A DNA stretch of 64,000 nt from NCBI GenBank assembly GCA_016795245.1, contig JAEUIA010000015.1, positions 1 through 64,000 on the forward strand, given 5' to 3'. Position 1 is the stretch's first letter. Each line of letters opens with the position of its first letter. This DNA is from Planctomycetota bacterium (GTDB taxonomy: Bacteria > Planctomycetota > UBA1135 > GCA-002686595). A program made the position numbers and the translations under genes. Of this stretch, positions 24,716 through 34,035 are shown in pieces. The notes below the pieces were generated by a model. It had not been told where the DNA came from, did not search any database, and saw only the letters and a list, made by a program, of their open reading frames with translations.

Positions 24716-26293
24716 GTGAAACGCGCAACCCATCACGCCCTTCAGGCTTCAGCCCGCGCGCTCGCGCTCCTGGCTCTCTTCTTGGGAGCCGTGGCCTGCG
24801 GAGGCGGGCAGCCCGAGAATGGGCCGGAGGCCGCCACTGCGGGGCCGGCCGGGATCACCTACGTGCGCCTTGCAGGAGAACTCGGATCGAGTTCGTCCGC
24901 ACCGATCGACATCGGCACGCAGGCCTTGATCCAACGCGGCATCCGCGCCGCGCAGAGCGCGGGTCACAAGACCCTGCTGCTCGAGATGGACACGGGCGGC
25001 GGTTCGCTCGAAGTGCTGTGGAACATCGAGAAGCTCCTGATCGCCGCCGAGGAAGACGGCATCCAGGTCGTGACCTGGGTGCACCTGCACGCCGGATCGG
25101 CGGGTGCGCTGCTGACGCTCTCGTCGCAGCGCGTGTACATGAGCTCGGGCGGCACGATCGGTTCGGCCGAGCCCGTGACGCAAGGCGCGCAGGGATTGGA
25201 AGAGCTGCAGGGCGGCGTGAAGGAAAAGATCGTCTCGTTCCTGCGCTCGCAGTACGCGTCGCTCGCGGAGAAGCGCGGCCGCCCGCCCGCCCTCGCGATC
25301 GCGATGGTCGACGCGGACGCCGAAGTGCGCCAGGTCAAGGTCGATGGGGAATTGAAGCTCATCACCGGCGACGAATGGGATTCGCTGCGCGAGGCCGGCG
25401 CCGACTACGAACTCGTGCGCGTCGTGCTCGCGCGCGGTCGCCTGCTCAACTTGACGGCGCGCGAGGCGGTCGAGCTGCGCTTCGTCGACGGCATCGCCGA
25501 TTCGCTGGCGGAGGTCATCCAGAAACTCGGCTTGCCGCCGGACGTCGTGGTCTCGCCCGCGCTCGAGCTGTCGAACGGCGACAAGTTCGCGGTCTGGCTG
25601 GAGCGGCTCACGCCGCTGCTCTTGATGGCGGGACTCTTGTGCGCCTACCTCGAGCTCAAGCTGCCCGGGTTCGGGCTGCCCGGCATCCTGTCGATCGCCT
25701 GTTTCGCGCTCGTGCTCGCGGGGCAGTACCTCGCCGGCCTGGCCGACGTTCCGCACATCGTCGCCGTCGCCCTGGGCGCGGCGTTGATCGCGGTCGAGAT
25801 CATCCTCGTCCCCGGGACACTGTGGCTCGGGATCAGCGGACTCATCCTCGTCGTCGGCGGATTGATCCTGGGCAGCCTGGGTCCGGGCTTCGATTTCGGC
25901 AGCCCGATCGATCGCGATCGGATCATCGATGCGACCGCGCGCATCCTGATCGCCGCTTCGGTCGCGCTGGTCCTGGCACTTCTGTTGTCGCGCTATCTAC
26001 CGAAGACGCCGGTCATGAAGCACCTGGTCTTGATCCCCGCCGGCGAAGCCCCCGCTTTCGCGGGTGCGATGCCCGAAGCGGTCGAACTCACGCAACACTC
26101 GACGCGCGTCGGAGCGAGAGGTGCTGTCACGTCCGACCTGCGGCCGGTCGGAAAGGTCGTGCTCGACGCGCACCCGACCTTCGAGTGGGAAGCGCGTTCC
26201 ACCGGTCCGGTGATCGAGCGCGGAGCGCGCGTCCGGGTCGTCGAAGTCGCCGCGGCGAGACTCGTGGTCGAGCGTGAAACGGAGAACTCATGA
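24716..26293 (+). CDS. NfeD-type membrane serine protease with ClpP-like domain
   Basis: 525 residues from a GTG at 24716. The N-terminus looks like a lipoprotein signal (LFLGAVAC, Cys about 22). Next comes a ClpP/SppA-like domain (about 40-250) with MDTGGGS and HAGSAGALLTLSS, whose Ser fits the NfeD nucleophile, and TIGSAEPV. Five or so membrane helices follow (about 295-430), then an OB-fold NfeD domain (about 445-520; RVGARGAV ... GARVRVVEV). Full-length NfeD proteins are partners of flotillins/stomatins and may cleave membrane proteins near them. The short NfeD and floA follow on the same strand, the first with a 4-bp overlap. Confidence 0.88.
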   Translation: MKRATHHALQASARALALLALFLGAVACGGGQPENGPEAATAGPAGITYVRLAGELGSSSSAPIDIGTQALIQRGIRAAQSAGHKTLLLEMDTGGGSLEVLWNIEKLLIAAEEDGIQVVTWVHLHAGSAGALLTLSSQRVYMSSGGTIGSAEPVTQGAQGLEELQGGVKEKIVSFLRSQYASLAEKRGRPPALAIAMVDADAEVRQVKVDGELKLITGDEWDSLREAGADYELVRVVLARGRLLNLTAREAVELRFVDGIADSLAEVIQKLGLPPDVVVSPALELSNGDKFAVWLERLTPLLLMAGLLCAYLELKLPGFGLPGILSIACFALVLAGQYLAGLADVPHIVAVALGAALIAVEIILVPGTLWLGISGLILVVGGLILGSLGPGFDFGSPIDRDRIIDATARILIAASVALVLALLLSRYLPKTPVMKHLVLIPAGEAPAFAGAMPEAVELTQHSTRVGARGAVTSDLRPVGKVVLDAHPTFEWEARSTGPVIERGARVRVVEVAAARLVVERETENS

Positions 26294-26766
26294 CGATCGC
26301 GATCGTGCTGCTCCTCGCGGGCCTGGTGTTGATCGTGATGGAACTCATGTTCCCGTCGCTGGGCGCGCTGGGCATCCTCGCGGCCTTGTGCTTGATCGGC
26401 TCGATCTCGTACGCGTTCGCCGAGGACCGCGACATCGGCATCGGATTCCTGGTGGCGACGGCGGTCCTCGTGCCGACGGCGATCATGCTGGGCTTCAAGC
26501 TGCTCCCCAAATCACCGCTGGGCAAGGTCCTCGTGAACCCCGGCGTTTCGACGACCGACAACGCCGCCGTCGACCTGCGCGACCGCGGACTCGTCGGCAA
26601 GATCGGGATCGCCGAGAACCTGCTGCGCCCCGCGGGCACGATCCAGATCGACGGCCGGCGCGTCGACGTGGTCACGCGCGGCGAACCGATCGAGGCCGGA
26701 GCGCGCGTGCGCGTGCTCGAGGTCGAAGGCAATCGCGTCGTGGTCGTTCGCGAACCACACGCCTGA
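26290..26766 (+). CDS. Short NfeD-like protein (membrane plus OB-fold)
   Basis: 158 residues. Two or three membrane helices at the N-terminus (IAIVLLLAGLVLIVMELMF) lead to an NfeD OB-fold domain with GLVGKIGIAENLLRPAGTI and GARVRVLEVEGNRVVV. It lacks the ClpP-like domain, as in the short NfeD class. It overlaps the upstream full-length NfeD by 4 bp and precedes floA by 30 bp. In the family, short NfeD proteins accompany FloA-type flotillins and are thought to bind them. Confidence 0.88.
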   Translation: MTIAIVLLLAGLVLIVMELMFPSLGALGILAALCLIGSISYAFAEDRDIGIGFLVATAVLVPTAIMLGFKLLPKSPLGKVLVNPGVSTTDNAAVDLRDRGLVGKIGIAENLLRPAGTIQIDGRRVDVVTRGEPIEAGARVRVLEVEGNRVVVVREPHA

Positions 26767-26796
26767 TATCCACCTAGAAGAGAGAGAGACTCGAAC

Positions 26797-27876
26797 ATGA
26801 CTCAAGACACGCTGTTCTTGCTGCTGATCCAGGCCGGCAAGAGTTCCGATCAGACCGAATTGACGGACGTCCTGAAGTGGCTGGGCCTGGGTGTGCTCGG
26901 CATCTTCCTGCTGTTCTTCCTGGTGCTGCTCCTCAAGTTCGCGAACCTGTACGTGCGGTCCGTGACGACGAGCGCCGGGATCGGGCTCTTCGACATGTTC
27001 GCGATGCACCTGCGCAAGGTGAATCCGGCCACGATCCTCGACGCGAAGATCATGCTCGTGCAGTCGCGCATCGAAGCCGTGTCGACGCGCGACCTCGAAG
27101 CCCACCTGCTCGCCGGCGGCCGCGTGCAGAAGGTCGTCACTGCATTGATCAGCGCGAACCGCGCCGGCATCGACCTCGACTTCCGCACCGCGGCGGGCAT
27201 CGACCTCGCCGGCCGCGACGTGCTCGACGCGGTGAAAACCAGCGTCACGCCCAAGGTCATCGACTGCCCGAACCCGGCATCGGGCAAGAGCGAAGTCGCT
27301 GCAGTTGCGAAAAACGGTATTCAAGTGCTCGCAAAAGCGCGCGTCACCGTGCGCACGAACATCAAGCGCCTCGTCGGCGGCGCCGGCGAAGAGACGATCA
27401 TCGCGCGCGTCGGCGAAGGCATCGTGTCGACGATCGGTTCCAAGGACTCGCACAAGGACGTGCTCGAAAACCCCGACTCGATCAGCAAGACGGTGCTCGC
27501 GCGCGGCCTCGACGCGGGCACCGCGTTCGAGATCGTCTCGATCGACATCGCCGACGTCGACATCGGCGTGAACATCGGCGCGCGTCTGCAAGCCGACCAG
27601 GCCGAAGCCGACAAGCGCGTCGCGCAAGCCAACGCCGAGAAGCGCCGCGCGATGGCCGTCGCCGCTGAACAGGAATTCAAGGCGGTGGTCCAGGAGAACC
27701 GCGCCAAGGTCGTCCTGGCCGAAGCCCAAGTGCCGCTCGCGATCGCCGAGGCACTCAAGTCCGGAAACCTGGGGGTGATGGACCTCTACCGGCTGAAGAA
27801 CATCGACTCCGACACCAAGATGCGCTCGAGCCTGTCGACGCCCGAGACTCCGCCCGGCGGCGAAGGCGCGGGCTAG
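26797..27876 (+). CDS. floA: Flotillin-like protein FloA
   Basis: 359 residues. A single membrane-associated hairpin (about 27-48) is followed by the SPFH core of the FloA family: [50 protein letters not shown] and [19 protein letters not shown]. The C-terminal Ala/Glu-rich coiled region ([19 protein letters not shown]) supports oligomerisation. FloA scaffolds membrane microdomains. A purine-rich ribosome site (AGAAGAGAGAGA) precedes the ATG. The gene lies directly after two NfeD genes, the standard context. Confidence 0.95.
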   Translation: MTQDTLFLLLIQAGKSSDQTELTDVLKWLGLGVLGIFLLFFLVLLLKFANLYVRSVTTSAGIGLFDMFAMHLRKVNPATILDAKIMLVQSRIEAVSTRDLEAHLLAGGRVQKVVTALISANRAGIDLDFRTAAGIDLAGRDVLDAVKTSVTPKVIDCPNPASGKSEVAAVAKNGIQVLAKARVTVRTNIKRLVGGAGEETIIARVGEGIVSTIGSKDSHKDVLENPDSISKTVLARGLDAGTAFEIVSIDIADVDIGVNIGARLQADQAEADKRVAQANAEKRRAMAVAAEQEFKAVVQENRAKVVLAEAQVPLAIAEALKSGNLGVMDLYRLKNIDSDTKMRSSLSTPETPPGGEGAG

Positions 27877-27892
27877 ACCCGGGCAGCACGCG

Positions 27893-28621
27893 ATGCTCCT
27901 CCCGCAGTCACTGATCTTCGCCGCGCTCGATCTGGGCGAGATCATCCAGTGGATCGCGAACCACATCGGCCCGATTTTCGTGGCCGTCTTCTTCTTCATT
28001 GTCCCGATCCTGAAGGCGATCAAGGAGTCCGCCGAGAAGAAGCGCAAGCAAGCCGGCCAGGCCAGCGTGCCGCAGGCCGAAGAGCGCGAGGCCGAGAGCG
28101 ACGGCCGGCGCATGTGGGAAGAGTTGTTGCGCGGCGAGACGACTGCGTCGGTCCTGCCGCCGCCCGTCCCTCCCGCGCCGCCCGCGACGGCGTCGTTCGA
28201 AGGCGCCGAGCAGGCAGCGGATGCGCCCAGCCTCGCCGGACGCTTGTCGGATTTCGCGGACGCTGGCGACGAGAACGCCCTGGAAAGCGAGTCCGCGGTC
28301 GACCAGGAGCGGCGCGCCGTCGAGATCAACGACGAGATGTTGCGCGTCGAGATGCTGCGACGCTCGGACTTCCTGGCGCGCGAGCGTGAGTCGGCGGCGC
28401 GCAAGACCGTCGCGCCGGACGGGATTTCGACCTTCACGGAGACCGCGCCCGGGCTGGCCGCCGTCAGCCGCGGCGCGTCCGCGCGCCAGAGCCTGTTCGT
28501 GCCGGGCGAGTCGCGCCGCAGCGCGCTGCGGCGCGCGATCATCGCGCGCGAGATCCTGGGCCAGCCGCTCGCGCTGCGTTCGCGCAACGACGCGTTGGGT
28601 CCGACCGCGCTGTCGGATTGA
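27893..28621 (+). CDS. Membrane-anchored FloA companion, function unknown
   Basis: 242 residues. One N-terminal membrane helix (PIFVAVFFFIVPIL) is followed by a basic stretch, a Pro-rich linker (about 80-95), a long acidic helix and a distinctive C-terminus, SALRRAIIAREILGQPLALR. To my reading this tail is the conserved part and recurs in planctomycete proteins beside floA; that is memory of the family, not a search. It starts 16 bp after floA. A scaffold partner of the flotillin is the simplest guess. Confidence 0.7.
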   Translation: MLLPQSLIFAALDLGEIIQWIANHIGPIFVAVFFFIVPILKAIKESAEKKRKQAGQASVPQAEEREAESDGRRMWEELLRGETTASVLPPPVPPAPPATASFEGAEQAADAPSLAGRLSDFADAGDENALESESAVDQERRAVEINDEMLRVEMLRRSDFLARERESAARKTVAPDGISTFTETAPGLAAVSRGASARQSLFVPGESRRSALRRAIIAREILGQPLALRSRNDALGPTALSD

Positions 28622-28632
28622 CATTCGGCGCG

Positions 28633-29145
<513 letters not shown>

Positions 29146-29425
29146 GCGTCGCGCCACCGGCGCCGGGGCGCGCTAGACCAGCCGGCGCACCTGTACGTAA
29201 ACTATTGTTATAAAAGGTCTTGTGTTCAGCATTCGGGCCTGGACCGGCGCCCGCGACGGCCCCGAACACCCCTCCGCAGGGCGCCTGGAACCGTCCCAGA
29301 GCTTGATCGCGGCCGAGCTTACGGCCAAATAGGAGCCTCCTAGAGGCCCCGCCGCATCGCGCGGAGGCCGATTTCACCCCACGAGAATTCCCGACAAACT
29401 CGATCGGGACCCAGGAAGCAAGCAG
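29146..29425 (+). promoter_or_regulatory. 280-bp intergenic leader with AT-rich patch before the H1-like gene
   Basis: Within GC-rich DNA the stretch 29194-29220 is strikingly AT-rich and contains TATAAA at 29209-29214, a possible -10 hexamer; no good -35 is visible at the expected distance. About 210 bases then separate it from the ATG at 29426, long enough for a structured 5' leader. A purine-rich site (AGGAAG) lies 9 to 14 bases before the ATG. No terminator was recognised for the upstream gene. Confidence 0.4.
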
Positions 29426-29737
29426 ATGAGCCAGAACTACGATCGCCTGGTCCAGGCCGTCAACGATGTGCGCGACGACGTCGAGAAGGCCGACGGCGGC
29501 AACAAGGCAGCGACCGCTCGCGTCCGCAAGGCGATGATGGACGTCAAGAACATCGCCCAGGACATCCGCAAGGAGATGCTCGAGAAGCGCGACTCCGGCG
29601 GTTCTCCGCCCGCCAAGCCCGCTCCCGGCTCCGGTGCGCCGAAGCCCGGTCCCGGCGCCGGCGGCCCGAAGCCCGGCGGTCCGGGCTCGATGCCCGGCGG
29701 CGGCGGCTTCAAGCCGGGCGGATCCGGCCTGCGCTGA
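29426..29737 (+). CDS. Histone H1-like (Hc1-type) protein with Gly/Pro-rich tail
   Basis: 103 residues. The N-terminal half (YDRLVQAVNDVRDDVEKA, then GGNKAATARVRKAMMDVK and AQDIRKEML) matches the short helical domain of chlamydial Hc1 and planctomycete H1-like proteins, which carry the same NKAAxTRxRKA motif. In those proteins the C-terminus is usually Lys/Ala-rich and binds DNA. Here it is instead Gly/Pro-rich (PGSG, PGPGAGGPKPGG, PGGGG) with only scattered Lys, so DNA compaction is less certain. Strong expression is suggested by the isolated leader, good ribosome site and following terminator. Confidence 0.8.
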   Translation: MSQNYDRLVQAVNDVRDDVEKADGGNKAATARVRKAMMDVKNIAQDIRKEMLEKRDSGGSPPAKPAPGSGAPKPGPGAGGPKPGGPGSMPGGGGFKPGGSGLR

Positions 29738-29791
29738 GCGCGCGCCGCACGGGTCCGCGCTCCGCGCAGCCTGTGCCGTTTCTCGTTCCAC

Positions 29792-29838
29792 GCGAGCGCC
29801 CGTCGGTGAACCCCGGCTGGGCGCTCGCTTCCGTTTCT
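29792..29838 (+). terminator. Intrinsic terminator after the H1-like gene
   Basis: A perfect 10-bp stem, GCGAGCGCCC (29792-29801) with GGGCGCTCGC (29819-29828), is followed by a T-rich run TTCCGTTTCT. It lies 55 bases after the stop at 29737. The loop can extend the stem with further GC pairs. Confidence 0.75.
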
Positions 29839-29885
29839 GCCTCGCGCTTTCGTCCGCACCACACACCCTGTCCGGGAATGCACCG

Positions 29886-30473
29886 ATGTCCATCACAGGC
29901 CGTCTGACCTGCGCGGTCGCCACTCTGCTCCTCGTCGGCTTCGCGCTGCAGCCCCGCGCTGTGCTCGCGTACGAGGACGAAGCCTCGCCTGCAAATCCGC
30001 TCGCGCGCGCGACGACGCTCGTCCTGTTGCGGCACGCGGAGAAAGACCCGGCCGGCGACAAGCGCGATCCGGGGTTGTCCGCGGCCGGCAAGCTGCGCGC
30101 GGAAGCGTTGGCGAAACACTTCGCGGCGGCCGGAGTCACACACCTCTTCGCCACCGAGTACCACCGCACCCAGGACACGCTCGCGCCGCTCGCGCAGAGT
30201 TCGGGTGTGAAGACGACGGTGACGAGCGGCGCGAAGACCGCGGAGCTCTTGCTCGCGCTCAAATCCCTTCCGCCCGGTTCCGTCGCGCTGGTTGCAGGCC
30301 ACTCGAACACCGTGCCGCAGATCGCGCAACATTTCGGCCTCGCACTCGCGCACACGGAGACCTCGGAGCACGGAGCCGTCTTGCCGGAAGATGCCTTCGA
30401 CCGCCTGTACGTGATCACGCTCCCGCCCGAGGGCTCGAAAGTCGCGCCCGCGCTGTTGGAACTGCGCTACTGA
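29886..30473 (+). CDS. Secreted histidine phosphatase, SixA/phosphoglycerate-mutase-like
   Basis: 195 residues with a signal peptide (VATLLLVGFALQPRAVLA). The histidine phosphatase core has LLRHAEKD (catalytic His in RHA), the second His in AGHSNTV, and EYHRTQDT (supporting Arg). This is the small SixA-like branch. Export means its substrate is outside the cytoplasm and is unknown. It converges with mqnD and overlaps that gene's 3' end by 7 bp. The terminator of the H1-like gene separates it from upstream transcription. Confidence 0.85.
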   Translation: MSITGRLTCAVATLLLVGFALQPRAVLAYEDEASPANPLARATTLVLLRHAEKDPAGDKRDPGLSAAGKLRAEALAKHFAAAGVTHLFATEYHRTQDTLAPLAQSSGVKTTVTSGAKTAELLLALKSLPPGSVALVAGHSNTVPQIAQHFGLALAHTETSEHGAVLPEDAFDRLYVITLPPEGSKVAPALLELRY

Positions 30474-31303
30474 AGGATCTCGAGCGCGGGCGCATCCGCG
30501 GGCGCGAGTCCGGCGCGGCGTGCCCGTTCGCCGAACACCGCGAGCGCGCGTGCGCCGGTCGCACCCAGATCGAGCGTCCACTCGTTCACGTACAGCGCGA
30601 CGTGCGCCTCGATCACCGCGTCCTCGAGTTCGCGTGCGTGCGCGCGCATCGTCACCAGCGCCTCGAGAGGGTGCGCGCGCGCGTGGTCCAGGGAGCGGCG
30701 GATGGCGGAATCGAGTTCGTGAAGCGTCGCCGTGCCCAGGCTACGGCGCGCCAGGATGCCGCCCAGGGGCAGCGGCGCTCCGACCGCGTCTTCCCAGGTC
30801 GTCCCCAGGTCTTCGTGGAGCTCGAGCCCGTGGCGCGCGTAGGTGAAGCGGCCCTCGTGGATGCACACGCCGTAGTCGGCGGTGCCCTGCGCGAGGCGCG
30901 GCATGATCGCGCTGAAGAGCGTGTGTTCGACGCGCTGCAATTCGGGATGGAACGAGCGCAGGAGGAAGTGCGCGGTCGTGCGCTCTCCCGGCGACAGGAC
31001 GCGCGCCTCGGCGAGCGGCGGCGCACCCGGGCGCGCGAGGAGGAGCGGTCCCACACCGAAACCGAGTGCTGCGCCCGCGCGCAGGACCAGCGCCTCGCGC
31101 GCGAGCGGGAGGGCTGCGAAGAAGCTCGCCTTGGACGCGTCGAACTCGCCGCGCGCGAAAGCGGCGTTCAGGGATTCGACGTCGTGCAGTTCGAACTCGA
31201 GATCGAAGGTCTCGGCGCGCACTGCGCCGCTCAGCAGGCCGTGAAACGTGAACGTGTCGTTGGGGCAGGGCGAGATGCCGAGGCGCAACACACGGCGCTT
31301 CAT
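30467..31303 (-). CDS. mqnD: 1,4-dihydroxy-6-naphthoate synthase (MqnD)
   Basis: 278 residues with the periplasmic-binding-protein-like fold of MqnD. Conserved parts include LGISPCPNDTFTFHGLL, DASKASFFA, YGVCIHEGRFTY and DLGTTWEDA with PLPLGGI. It cleaves cyclic dehypoxanthinylfutalosine to 1,4-dihydroxy-6-naphthoate in the futalosine menaquinone route. Its ATG overlaps the stop of the futalosine hydrolase gene (ATGA), so the two steps are coupled. The N-terminus at 31303 matches the family; a longer in-frame start was rejected because it overlaps mqnB. Confidence 0.95.
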   Translation of the reverse strand: MKRRVLRLGISPCPNDTFTFHGLLSGAVRAETFDLEFELHDVESLNAAFARGEFDASKASFFAALPLAREALVLRAGAALGFGVGPLLLARPGAPPLAEARVLSPGERTTAHFLLRSFHPELQRVEHTLFSAIMPRLAQGTADYGVCIHEGRFTYARHGLELHEDLGTTWEDAVGAPLPLGGILARRSLGTATLHELDSAIRRSLDHARAHPLEALVTMRAHARELEDAVIEAHVALYVNEWTLDLGATGARALAVFGERARRAGLAPADAPALEILQ

Positions 31304-32022
31304 CACACGCGATCCGGCGCGCGCGCGATCGCCGACGAGCGCAACACTTCGAGTGCGCACAGACGCGCCGCGCCCAGCGCCGAAGGAATGCGCCAGTTCG
31401 CGGGATCGCGGTCGCCGACGACGTTCGAGACACCGCGCACGATGGAGAGCGGGACCTCCGCGAGTGCGCAGGCGAGCGCGACGGCGAATCCTTCCATGTC
31501 CTCGGCCAGCGCTTCGGGAAAACGCGCGCGCCGCAGGGCCGCTTGCTCAGGTGAAGCGGAAGCGGCGCAGGTGGTCAACAGCAGCGCGGCGCGCGCCGGA
31601 TCGCGCAAGGCGGAGGCGTCGGCCAGCGCGCTGCGGCCCGCGAGCACGATGCGGTCGTGGATCGGCTGAGAGTCGCCCGCTTCACCGCCCGGCCACTGCG
31701 GGAAGCCCATCGCGGTCGGCCCCATCAGCGTCGCGCCTTCGCCCGCGCCGATGCCTTCGATCGCGACGGCGTCGAATTCGACGGCGCTGCCCACCGGCAG
31801 TCGTTCGGCGTCGAAGGTGCCGCAGATCCCGACGAGGAGCACGCGCGCGGGCCTCAAGGTCGCCAGCAATTCCGCCGTGCGCGCGGCGGCGGCGATCGGG
31901 CCGAACCCGCACAAGGAGATGAGCGCCGAGGCGCTCTCCAAGCTGCCGTGGTCCTCGATACGACGGCGCTCGACGGCGGTCGGAATCAAGACGAGCGTGG
32001 GGGATCCAAGGGGGGCGGGCAT
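31303..32022 (-). CDS. mqnB: Futalosine hydrolase (MqnB)
   Basis: 239 residues of the purine nucleoside phosphorylase-like fold. Features: LVLIPTAVERRRI at the N-terminus, CGFGPIAAAARTAELL, LLVGICGTFDA and AEDMEGFAVALAC, the last carrying the Glu that contacts the ribose and EDMEG typical of nucleosidases. With mqnD downstream in a 4-bp overlap the assignment as futalosine hydrolase is strong. It releases hypoxanthine from futalosine to give dehypoxanthinylfutalosine. ATG 32022 (MPAPLGSPTLVL) is preferred over 32067. Confidence 0.92.
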   Translation of the reverse strand: MPAPLGSPTLVLIPTAVERRRIEDHGSLESASALISLCGFGPIAAAARTAELLATLRPARVLLVGICGTFDAERLPVGSAVEFDAVAIEGIGAGEGATLMGPTAMGFPQWPGGEAGDSQPIHDRIVLAGRSALADASALRDPARAALLLTTCAASASPEQAALRRARFPEALAEDMEGFAVALACALAEVPLSIVRGVSNVVGDRDPANWRIPSALGAARLCALEVLRSSAIARAPDRV

Positions 32023-32126
32023 GGGGAGAAGAGTCTCGACCGTGCTCGCGCACGCGTCAAGTGGCACGCAGGCCGCGCAGAGTGCCTGTTCAGCGCGCTC
32101 GGCGAGTTGGCGTTATCGTGTCGCGC

Positions 32127-33893
32127 ATGATCACCACCGAGCACCGTGCGCTGCGGCGCAATCCTCGCGCCCTGTACTTCGTCCCGGCGGCCCTGCTGTT
32201 CGCCCTCGGTGCCTGTCGCACGCACAGTGCGATCGCAACCGACGCGCGACCTGCGACGCTGGTCGAGCGCCGCACCCCGACGGAGATCCTGTTGGCGGAG
32301 GCGCGTTCCTCGAACCGCGTCGTCGAGACGACGCGCACACTGGCAGAGCAGTTTCCGAAGCGCTTGACCGGATCCAAGGGCTACGACGACGCAGCCGCAT
32401 GGGCGGTCGAGCAGTTCCGCGCCGCCGGCCTGGATGCGCGACTGGAGACGTGGGGCGAATTCCCGGTGCGTTTCGATCGCGGCACGCAGACGGGCCGCAT
32501 CGTCGCGCCCGCGGAAGAGTCGCTGGAGTTCGCGACGATGGCCTGGTCGGCCGGAACGAACGGACCCACGCGCGGTCGCGCCGTGCTGGAGCCGCGCACC
32601 CAGGCTGAATTGGACGCGCTCGACAAGGAGGCTGCGTTCAAGGGCGCCTGGATCGTGCGCACGGATTCTCAAGGCGACGCGAAGTTCAAGCGGGCCGTGC
32701 GCGAGGCGCTCGATGCGGCGGGGATCCTCGGCACGTTGCGGGCCGGCAGCAAAAGCGGATTGCTCACGATGGGCGGCAACCACCGCGTCGATCCGGCAAA
32801 GCTCCCGACGCAAGTCGACATCAAGCTCGCGAGCGCGCAGCACGAGGCACTCGTCGCGCGGCTCGAACAGGGCGAAGCGTTGGAACTCGAATTCGACATC
32901 GAGAATCGCTTCACGCCTGGACCTGTGCCGTGCACCAACGTCGTCGCGGACCTCGTCGGCACGCGCTTTCCCGACGAATACGTGATCGTCCAAGGCCACC
33001 TCGATGCGTGGGACGGCGCCGAGGGGGCACAGGACAACGCTTCCGGCTGCGCGACCGCGCTCGAAGCCGCGCGCTTGATCGCGGCGAGCGGCATGCGTCC
33101 CCTGCGCACGATCCGTTTCGTGCTGTACGGCGGGGAAGAACAGGGTCTCTTGGGTTCGCGCGGCTACGTGAAGATGCACGAGGCCGAACTGGACAGGATC
33201 AGCGTCGTGATGACGCACGATGCGGGCGCCACCTACCTCGCCGGGATCGACGCGACCTACGCGATGATGGCCGACATGCGCCGCGTCACGGCACCGCTCG
33301 AAGGCTTGGATCCGCGCTTTCCGTTCCGCGTCCGTGAGGTCGACGGGCTCGTGAACTCGGGTGATTCGGATCACGCGCCGTTCGTCTCCGCCGGTGTACC
33401 GTCGTTCTTCTGGCATCAGAGCGAGCGCGGTTACGAGTACGTGCACCACACCCAGCACGACGTCTTCAGTCAGATTCCGCTCGAGGAGCTCGAACACTCG
33501 GCCGTCGTCGTGACCATGTGCGCGTTCGGCTTCGCCAATCTGGAGCACAAGCTCGACCGCACCGACTCGAAACCGATCGAGCGGCGCCGTATGGGCGTGC
33601 AGTTGGATGCCGACGCGGTGGTCGTGCGCGTGACCGGCGACAGCCGCGCGCAACGGGCCGGCTGGCAGGAGCAGGATCGCATCATCGAGGTCGACGGCGT
33701 CGAGGTGCGGTCGCAGCGCGACGTGCTGGAGCGTCTCCAATCCGGCGGCGCGAAGAAGACGTTCCGTCTGGCGCGCGGGGCCGAAACAGTGGTGACCACC
33801 TTCGATTACAGCGACGAGCCGGCCGAGCAGGAGCGCAGCCAACGCGCCGAGCGGCGCGCTGCTTTCCGCGTGAAAAACGGCCAGAGTCCCTGA
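32127..33893 (+). CDS. M28 family metallopeptidase lipoprotein with PDZ domain
   Basis: 588 residues. The N-terminal signal ends in a lipobox (LLFALGAC), so it is probably a lipoprotein. A PA-like insertion precedes the M28 catalytic core, where the zinc ligands are visible: QGHLDAWDG (His, Asp), QDNASG (Asp), GGEEQG (Glu-Glu), MTHDAGA (Asp) and HHTQHDV (His). A PDZ domain near the C-terminus (about 490-560; QLDADAVVVRV, AGWQEQDRIIEVDGVEV) may bind peptide ends. It would act as an exported aminopeptidase or carboxypeptidase. It is divergent from mqnB. ATG 32127 was chosen because it puts the signal at the N-terminus. Confidence 0.9.
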   Translation: MITTEHRALRRNPRALYFVPAALLFALGACRTHSAIATDARPATLVERRTPTEILLAEARSSNRVVETTRTLAEQFPKRLTGSKGYDDAAAWAVEQFRAAGLDARLETWGEFPVRFDRGTQTGRIVAPAEESLEFATMAWSAGTNGPTRGRAVLEPRTQAELDALDKEAAFKGAWIVRTDSQGDAKFKRAVREALDAAGILGTLRAGSKSGLLTMGGNHRVDPAKLPTQVDIKLASAQHEALVARLEQGEALELEFDIENRFTPGPVPCTNVVADLVGTRFPDEYVIVQGHLDAWDGAEGAQDNASGCATALEAARLIAASGMRPLRTIRFVLYGGEEQGLLGSRGYVKMHEAELDRISVVMTHDAGATYLAGIDATYAMMADMRRVTAPLEGLDPRFPFRVREVDGLVNSGDSDHAPFVSAGVPSFFWHQSERGYEYVHHTQHDVFSQIPLEELEHSAVVVTMCAFGFANLEHKLDRTDSKPIERRRMGVQLDADAVVVRVTGDSRAQRAGWQEQDRIIEVDGVEVRSQRDVLERLQSGGAKKTFRLARGAETVVTTFDYSDEPAEQERSQRAERRAAFRVKNGQSP

Positions 33894-34035
33894 TCTCTGG
33901 AGTCTTTTGCCTCCAGCCGCGCGCGGCGGGCGGATCGGCGGTTATCATCCAGACCTGCGGCACGCGATCGCTCTCGAGGTCCGTGTGCGCTCGTCCCGCG
34001 ATTCTCTTGAACTCTCTGTTTGGGTTGGTTTCTCC

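Noticed and set aside
33897-33916. Short hairpin CTGGAG/CTCCAG after the M28 peptidase gene
   Set aside because: The stem is only 6 bp with an 8-base loop and no T-run, so it is too weak to list as a terminator.
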